A DNA stretch of 64,000 nt, taken from NCBI GenBank assembly GCA_000729835.1, contig JFHB01000088.1, forward strand, positions 54,768 through 118,767, written 5' to 3'. The notes beneath the pieces are model-generated. The model was not told the origin of the DNA. It did no database searches and saw only the letters and a list, made by a program, of their open reading frames with translations. Source of the DNA: Atkinsonella hypoxylon. Taxonomy: Eukaryota; Ascomycota; Sordariomycetes; Hypocreales; Clavicipitaceae. Position numbers and translations under genes: made by a program. This document shows, piece after piece, positions 57,270 through 64,000 of this stretch (position 1 is its first letter; every line of letters begins with the position of its first letter).

Positions 57270-60023
57270 ATGACTTTGGCGAGGGTCCTGGTCGTCCTGG
57301 CCGGAAGGCCTGCTCTCCCCGGACCCAAGCTAGTAGCCTCAACCAGACATCGTTTCCGGGACCCGTTCGCTGCAGGAGGATGCCATGGCTTCGGCAGGGG
57401 ATTAATGGTACGCTTGAAAAGTAGTATCACCGATACGCCCGTTATCACGCCGCCCATTGCCCGCCCAAGTATATCATCCTCTACTTCCTCCAGCACACAC
57501 AAGGAACAGGAAACGGGTCATTTTGATGTAAAGGCAAACGAGTCTCTTTTTTTCTTTGAAAGTACGCTCTATCTCATTAAGCGACGACGTAAATCAAGCC
57601 CTGCACTTAAGATGATCTAACTCGTGAATACCAGACATTTTCCCGAGAAAGTTAAGCGCGCTTCTCAGATACCCTGCCGAGACTGATGAAGACATGACCA
57701 GACTGCTTCGTCGCTTTTACAGCTCGCCTGGAAGCACAACTTTTAGCCTGGACCCCATCGCTTTGGTGAAGAGAGCCATTCCAGAGGACATGCCGCTCAA
57801 AGTTACCGAAATCCTACCTCGACTGAAGGACGGAGGAGCTTTTGTCAAAGTGCAATATGACGCCAGCATCTCTCCCCGCGATATTGAAAGTTAGATAACT
57901 CTACTTTACCCAGAGCTGGCCTCACACTAACTCCCATGATTATAGAAGTGCTGGTGAACAAATTGAGGAATTTCCCTTTGAAGCCATGGTTCAGCCCATT
58001 TCGGGGTATTGCAGCTCGGTTGGTACAAGGGACTCCCTGGCTCGAGGACCTGTATCGGTTTCCTTCGAGTCTAATCAAAGTGGAATTCGTACCAGCAGAG
58101 CCCGGAACGCCCGTGGAGGAATTGTCCGAGGAGACTCTCTACAGTCTGTTTCGCCGCTACGGCAAAATTGCAGATATTCTACCGCAGCCCTCTGACTCCA
58201 AGGTTATCCCACGATACGTGCAGATTGGGTTTGCTAGACTTAGCGACGCTATCATGGCGAGAAATTGTTTGCATGGTTTCATTGTCCAGGAGTCCATGGG
58301 AGGTGGAAAATCTGGAACGCTCCTTCGTGTATCCTATGTCAAGCGAGTGAAAGCCCACAGCATCTGGAACTGGTTAACTAGCCATCCTCGCATCGTCATT
58401 CCCATTCTAGCTGCTCTACTTGCTGGCGCCTCGGTCATCATCTTTGACCCTATCCGAACGTTTTTCATTAAGCTTCATGTTTCACACTCGTTGCGGTTCA
58501 AGGAATCGCGACTGTACAAGTGGTTCAAATCTCAAACCGGTAATCTTTCATTAGGAAAATCTCACCATATGGAGGGTCTAGGTACTATCTGGAATCACCG
58601 ACGCGAACTCATTCAACAGCTCCGAAGTTGGCTCGACGGTAGCTCTGATACTTTTGTTGTCATAATAGGTCCCAGAGGCTCGGGAAAAATCGAAATGGTC
58701 ATGGACCAAGCTCTTGCTGATCGCAAAAATGTCCTCGTAGTGGACTGCAAGCCTATTGTGGACGCCAGCGGAGAAGCAGGTACTATTAGACGATTGGCGG
58801 CTGCCGTGGGATATCGTCCTGTTTTCTCCTGGGCCAACAGCATCAGCAGCATGATCGATCTGGCCGTACAAAGCACTACCGGCGTCAAGGCGGGGTTTTC
58901 GGAAACACTCGACTCTCAAGTCAGCAAGATTCTGCATACCACGACCGGCGCACTGAAGGCGATTGGCTTGTCTACCAGATCCAAGCACGACAATGATGCG
59001 CAACTGTCTGATGATGCCTATCTCGAGGCCCATCCAGAGACAAGGCCTGTCATTGTTATCGATAACTTTTTACATAAGAATGACGAGATGACGGTTGTCT
59101 ATGACAAGATTGTCGATTGGGCAGCGTCGCTTGTTCAAAACAACATTGCCCACGTCATTTTCCTTACATCGGATGGATCTTTCTCCAAACAGCTGTCAAG
59201 AGCATTGCCGGACAGCGTCTTCCGTACCATCTCACTCGGGGATCTGGACCACGGAGTGGCCAAGAAGTTCGTCACTAGTAGACTCTCCGAGGACATGCCG
59301 GACAAAGCGGAAGAAACTTCTCAGGATGCCACCAAGGCCAAGCGCATGGACTTGACTGGCCTTGATGAGTGTATCGAGACACTAGGTGGACGCCTCACAG
59401 ACCTGGAGTTCCTCTCGCGCCGGATCAAGGCCGGTCAGACACCAAGACAAGCAGTTGATGAAATCGTCAGCGAGACAGTGACGGATATCGTCAAAATCTT
59501 CCTCCTGGGCAAGACCACAGACTCGGAGAGGAAGTGGTCGTCAGAGCAAGCCTGGCACCTCATCAAGCTGCTCTCAGAAAGTCCGTCAGTTCGATACCAT
59601 CAAGTCCTCCTCTCACCGACATTCTCCTCGTCTACGCATCCCAGCGCGGCAGACGGAGAAGCAGCCCTGGAGGCCCTGGCGTCGGCTGAACTGATTGCGC
59701 TCAAAATGCACCAAGGGCGACCCAAGTACATCAGCGCAGGCAAGCCCTTACACCAGGCTGCTTTCTCGGTGCTCATGAGGGACCGCGTGCTCAAAGCGAA
59801 GATGGACCTGGCCATCGTGAAGGAGCTCGTCCAGGTTGAAAACAAGACGATTGACGCCGTGGAGACGGAATTGACGGTGTTGGGGAGGTTGCCTCGGCAG
59901 ACGCTCGAGACGGCGGGGCGAGTGTCGTATCTGCTGGAGAAGCTGGACGGGAGTCAGAGGAGGATTGAGGATCTGGAGAAGCAGATGACGAGGCTGAAGC
60001 AGGTCCTTGTTGAGGAATACTAA
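57270..60023 (+). CDS. yme2: Yme2 mitochondrial inner membrane protein (RRM + P-loop), 874 aa, 3 exons
   Basis: Mitochondrial escape protein 2, which maintains mtDNA nucleoid structure and limits DNA escape to the nucleus. Exons are 57270-57561, 57635-57889 and 57946-60023. The basic N terminus looks like a mitochondrial presequence. The first junction restores ESLFFFENIFPRKLS and the second DIEKVLVNKLRNFPLKPWF, both typical of the family. An RRM-like segment (IKVEFVPAEPG to LLRVSYVK) precedes one membrane helix (about residues 332-349, IVIPILAALLAGASVIIF). The intermembrane-space part starts with a P-loop GPRGSGK (about 424-430) and includes the Walker B-like PVIVIDNF. A C-terminal coiled coil ends the protein. 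The second intron's donor GTTAGA departs from the usual GTAAGT/GTGAGT. Confidence 0.93.
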
Positions 60024-60524
60024 TTGTACTGTAGACGCCGTATTGGCGTAAGCTGGGGCTTTGCCAGGGTTGCGAGTCACCTGGTATAGCGAGCCCTAGG
60101 TATTGTAATGTTACTGCGTTAGAGGCGCCCGTGGCCAACACTAATCACTGTTCCCGACATGACCAAGTCGTAGTTATTGGATATGCATGAGCATCGGCAT
60201 CTAAGACTGCAGACCAGATTGATCACGTACTGAACTACTGTCATAAACAGCGGCCGAACTCACCACGCAAGTAAAGAAGCCCTTCTCGATCACTGTGTGA
60301 CGATGTAAGACAGTGCAGCAGATGAAGAAGTCAAATAAGCGGAAAACTCCAAAGTGTGTAGTGGCTATACAAGATATCCCAGCTTTGCGCCAAGAGTTCA
60401 ACCATTCAACGGCTATAAAAGTTCAGACCATCCAAGTTTTACAAAACTATTGTACACCAGACCGCGCGTGGTTCCCAGACGAATAACATCCAACCGCTCA
60501 CGCAAAGGCACCCAACCCGCCCAT
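60024..60524. other. 501-bp convergent spacer
   Basis: 3' regions of YME2 and ABP2. No gene or repeat is seen. Confidence 0.5.
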
Positions 60525-62657
60525 CTACGAAAACTCTCGTCCAAGAGCATTCGTAATCTTGTCTTTCAAATCAGCTAGATCTCTATCCCTGTTCATCATC
60601 TGTATCGTCAATTCCTCGTACTTCCTCTGCCAGTACTCTTTCGAAAACAGCTCCTCCTTGCTTTCCTTCCCGTCTGCAAGACTCTCGGGGTGGGGCGGAG
60701 GCGGCTTGCTCTTCGCCTTGGCCCACATGGTTGCTGGCACGACTTGCTCAAAGGTGAAGCCACCCTTGACGCGGCCGAACTGATACTGCCATTCGCACTT
60801 GTACGTGAATTGGCCATTTTGCTCACTTAGGCGTGTGCATTTGGGCCTTGTCATGGCGAGCGTCGTTGACCCTGCCAGGGCGGCAAGGTTGATGAGGAAG
60901 GCCTGCGGGGAAGTAGCTGTCTTATACATGGTCTGGAGCATTGCGTGAACCATGGCTGTGGACTCCTGGAGGTTCACGGGCTGCGTGAGGCTTCCGTTCT
61001 GGTCATGCCAGTCCGCTTCATACATGGATCGGGTAAAATAGGCAACGAGGACATCGATATTCGTGCGGTCTTCCATCTTGTCGAAATAGTAATCCTCTAG
61101 CTCCCCATCTGCCGCGAGGCCAATGTCCTTGAAATCAGAATTGGGTTTGGCATTTTGTTCGTAGGCGCCCGTAGCCTCTTTGGCGAATTTCCGCCATCCA
61201 TCTTTGTACTTGCTATCGTCCCCATCAAACTGCTCGTTTCTCGCGCTTTTAATGCCGTAGGCTTGAGCCTGAGCTGGATGCGAAGCTGGCGCTGGTATTG
61301 AGGCCGGGGGCGTGGCCAATCGCACTGAGCCACCAGATCGCTCGGGTACCTGCAGCGATATGCTTGGCCGCGCTGGTCTCGGACCCTCACAAGATACCTG
61401 CTGGTCTTGCTGTCCATTCGTGGAAGTTTGTGTGCTGGAACGACGACCACTTGGAGTCTGGTACTGTTGGTCGTGACTTACATGGGGTTGAGTTGGAAGA
61501 GGCTGTGGCCGTGGCCGTGGCTGTTGGATCTGAGAGCTTTCGGACGTCTCCTGGACTGGGGTCCAAGTTTGCGGAGGATGTTGGCTTGGTCCGTCCACGG
61601 GAGTGCGCTTAATGGGAGGCCGACCTCTCGGTCGAATGCCGGTATCTTGACTAGCCGTTGCCCAAGCGGAGGAAACGTTCTTTGCGCCCCGTCTAAAGCT
61701 TGCCATCTTCCCTTTGACAGGTGTCACCGCGGAGCGAGGTTCTAGTGCGTCGTCCCAAAAGGATCCCCTCGTTATGGGTGTCACGGCAGATTGCGGCCAG
61801 CGTGCGACAGGTGTGTCCAACGATTCATTCTGCCCCCATGCCGTCGGATTTTGCGTCTTTGAGGGGTCCGTTGCTACACTTGCTGGAGCATCTGGATGCG
61901 CCGACCAAGGCTCCGGCAGCCCTTGGCGACAATCACCCACCGCAGACGGCGGGGATAATCGCGGCCGTTGGGCCGGTGATGGGACGCCTTCGTCTCCTTC
62001 GGGTCTCTTGCGGCCTCGTTTGGGTCGAATATGAGGTAGCAAGGCCCTCAGCGCCATGTCGTCCTCAACAGCAACACCATCGCGGACCGCATTAGCAATG
62101 GGATTTGGATCATTGGGAATCCTGGTCCAATAATCATTAGGGATGTTCATCAGGTATTCGAAAAAAGCCTTGACGTGCATCGAGTTCATCCATTTCTATA
62201 AAAATGGGTCAGCCGTTGGCAAAGTCGACTGAGCTTTCCAAGTCGTCTAGTACATGTCTGGATCCATATTCAAGCTCACCTTCAAACGCACACCATACTG
62301 AGCCACCTTTTGAGCACTCTCATCTTTCGCAGGATCAGGTGGCTCAACGCCCAGCGTAGTGGTCAGCTCCGTCCAGGTTTTGATCTCTCTTTGATAAAAC
62401 TTCTGGACGAGCTCGTAAATGGTAAAGGTATCAAAGGCCTTGCCACCGCTCCTTGGTGGTGTCCGGAACGCCTCCCTCAGGCTTTCGGCATCCGAATCCA
62501 GAGGCAGCGCGGGGTTGCAATAGAAGATGAAGCTCACGTAGGCTTCCTCTATGGTTGACGAGCTGACATTTCGATTCGGCAAGGTGGGCCGCACGACAAA
62601 CCCAGGCGACTGGGAAGCTGCCATAGCCACTTTATTCTTTGAAGTTGAGTGGTTCAT
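60525..62657 (-). CDS. abp2: ARS-binding protein 2 (Abp2), 682 aa, 2 exons
   Basis: DNA-binding protein first defined in fission yeast by binding to replication origins (ARS). Exons are 62657-62280 and 62195-60525 with an 84-bp intron. The conserved N-terminal domain spans the intron: EEAYVSFIFYCNPALPL, LREAFRTPPRSGGKAFDTFTIYELV, REIKTWTELTTTLGVEPPD, SAQKVAQYGVRLKKWMNSMHVKAFFEYLMN and NDYW. A long proline/glutamine-rich disordered middle follows, then a C-terminal globular part with RLSEQNGQFTYKCEWQYQFG and a terminal coiled coil. The ATG at 62657 is the first in frame; MAASQ at 62624 is an alternative start. A run of C on the plus strand (G in the transcript) lies just upstream. Confidence 0.88.
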
Positions 62658-63935
62658 GGGTTTTTTTTCTTTTCTTTTTGTTGTACTTCTCTTTCTCTTT
62701 TCCTTTTTGGTGCCCCCCCCGCCCCCCCCCCCCCTGGGTATCACCACCTTGAGTATCTCAGGGGCGCTGCGCCGGGGCTATGACCAAAAATTCCGAGTAG
62801 GGTCCCCTTACATGCGTCTTTTAGTTTCCAGAAGCGGCGTTGAGAATTGCTGAATTTTGTTCGGCCCCGTCTCCCCTCCCCTCCCCGCCGTCACGACGGA
62901 TAACAAGAGCGATGTTGTGGCGAATGTTCTGTCCTAGGCGTCTGGTTGTCGTCAGTTGGAGACGAAGCATTGGCCAACGTCATTCCGTGAATAGGTCACA
63001 AGTCACCAAGGCATAAAATCATCCAGCATACAAAGCGTCTCCGAGACTCGGCAATGGCGACAGGGGTGGCTTGCTCCAGGAAAAGGATTTGGTATTACGG
63101 AGGAGTTGTACACGGGAATAGCCCTTAACGGAAACTGCACAACGGCTCGCGGAATGCCGGTTACCAGGCGCTGCATGAGTTTGGAGAGAGAAGGTTACAA
63201 TTAGGCTCATGTGGCTGAGTAAATACAGTACGACTTTTGCCCCGCTCACACGTTCATGTGGCAAAACCCCGCGCCAAGCTGAAACTGCATTATAAGTCAA
63301 TTTGCCCACTTTTCTCGGACAAGATACCCCTCATTCTGCTCATTCTGAGCGGGTCTGGTGGGCTTGAAGCTCGCAGTGGCAACGCATAAGCCAAGTCCGG
63401 AAGTTAAACTTGATCGACAAAAGACAAGTATTAAGTCATAATTCGCGTTTATTATCTCATTCTCGCCCGTGTCACTCTTCGTCCACCTCACGTCGTCAAG
63501 TTCACCTCGTAGCGCGGGGTTCTTCCACCCAGCTGTCAGTTTTCATCTCCAAGCACGCCGTTCATTGTCCACACACGATTCGAGCTAAATAATCTCCGTC
63601 TTACAATTCAGTCAGACAAGCCAGTTTACAACATCGTGCTTGATTTCCAAGCATCACGCCAGACCCATGTTTCTGGTGCAAGAGCCGCTCCGTAACTATA
63701 AAAACCAACTTGAGTTTCGAAACCTCAACGCGTCTCTGATATCATTCCACCGCTTCGCTTCACCCGTTGAAAAATTGTCTTCATCGCCTTGTCCTATAGA
63801 TTGCCTCCTCGCAAACCACTTGCACTAGTCGTCCATCTTTTAACCATCATGCCGCATCTCCGTCTCCCACCACCAAAAAAAAAAAAAAACTCCCAAAAAA
63901 CCCCCTTCCCCCACCCAAAAAAAAAAAAAATAACA
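62658..63935. promoter_or_regulatory. 1.3-kb divergent promoter region (ABP2 / gene at 63936)
   Basis: It contains the poly-C tract 62713-62735 close to ABP2 and poly-A/poly-C tracts at 63875-63930 just before the right-hand gene. CT-rich sequence at 63440-63560 looks like a fungal core promoter. No coding sequence is supported between. Confidence 0.55.
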
Positions 63936-64000
63936 ATGGCCGTCTCCTACTCGATCCCCCGCGGCGATGTAACCGCCCTCCTAAATTACTACTCCCCCCC
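63936..64000 (+). CDS. 5' end of a gene cut by the window edge, function uncertain
   Basis: An ATG in good context (aacaATGgcc) opens a frame with MAVSYSIPRGDVTALLNYYS up to the edge. The PRGDV...LNYY pattern reminds me of fungal GA4-desaturase/AsaB-like hydroxylases, whose N termini look similar, but twenty-odd residues are too few to be sure. The leader directly before the ATG is made of A and C homopolymers. Confidence 0.5.
   Translation, partial: MAVSYSIPRGDVTALLNYYSP

Noticed and set aside
62247..62747. Independent gene upstream of ABP2 starting in a poly-Gly frame
   Set aside because: The frame upstream of 62657 begins at GTG and runs through the poly-G tract. The rest is the first exon of ABP2.

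Overview
This window is nuclear DNA from a filamentous ascomycete (Pezizomycotina, most likely Sordariomycetes and perhaps Hypocreales). Genes carry short 57-120 bp GT-AG introns, spliced products match fungal families (Mif2, Sey1, Yme2, Abp2, Emi1, fungal endopolygalacturonase, EF-hand MscS channel, fungal HNH_2 proteins), and AT-rich repeat-bearing tracts separate compact gene blocks. I support 21 protein-coding genes, one cut by the right edge. Most models were built by joining exons by hand at canonical splice sites that restore family motifs and keep the frame; total exon lengths are multiples of three in every complete model. No tRNA, rRNA or CRISPR array was convincingly found.

Left part (1-10.6 kb): uptake and secretion genes. 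They are an alpha/beta hydrolase (minus), a sugar transporter (plus), a neutral amino acid transporter (minus) and a secreted endopolygalacturonase (minus, with a good TATA box). Next comes a 9-kb gene-poor tract (10.5-19.5 kb). It holds a 317-bp MITE-like element, a perfect 39-bp inverted repeat, hairpins, dispersed repeats shared with 22.9-23.1 kb and 47-48.7 kb, and a few decayed coding scraps.

Middle (19.5-27.2 kb): a Sec14/CRAL-TRIO lipid transfer protein, then a secreted lipocalin convergent with a tandem array of three paralogous small proteins. The array shares a CHWxC...GW core, and two copies share an identical gene structure (an 11-codon first exon followed by a phase-0 intron). 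This array is the best candidate here for an undescribed system.

Housekeeping block (28.1-39.7 kb), densely packed: Mif2/CENP-C and RNH201 share a 462-bp divergent promoter. SEY1 (ER fusion GTPase) is convergent with RNH201 and divergent from a dienelactone hydrolase that carries an apparent GC-AG intron. A calcium-binding MscS channel follows. A second sugar transporter lies at 43.4-45.8 kb. It is a distant paralogue of the first, and none of its intron positions match.

The tract 45.8-49.8 kb is gene-free and repeat-rich. An orphan HNH_2 protein stands alone at 49.8-51.1 kb, followed by 2.2 kb without genes. The right end is a second compact block: an Hsp70 with a step-type heat shock element, EMI1 (twin CX9C), YME2 (mitochondrial RRM/P-loop protein), ABP2 (ARS-binding protein) and the first codons of a further gene at 63936. 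Functional themes are genome maintenance (MIF2, RNH201, ABP2), organelle membranes (SEY1, YME2, EMI1, MscS), proteostasis (Hsp70) and nutrient acquisition (two sugar carriers, an amino acid carrier, a pectinase).
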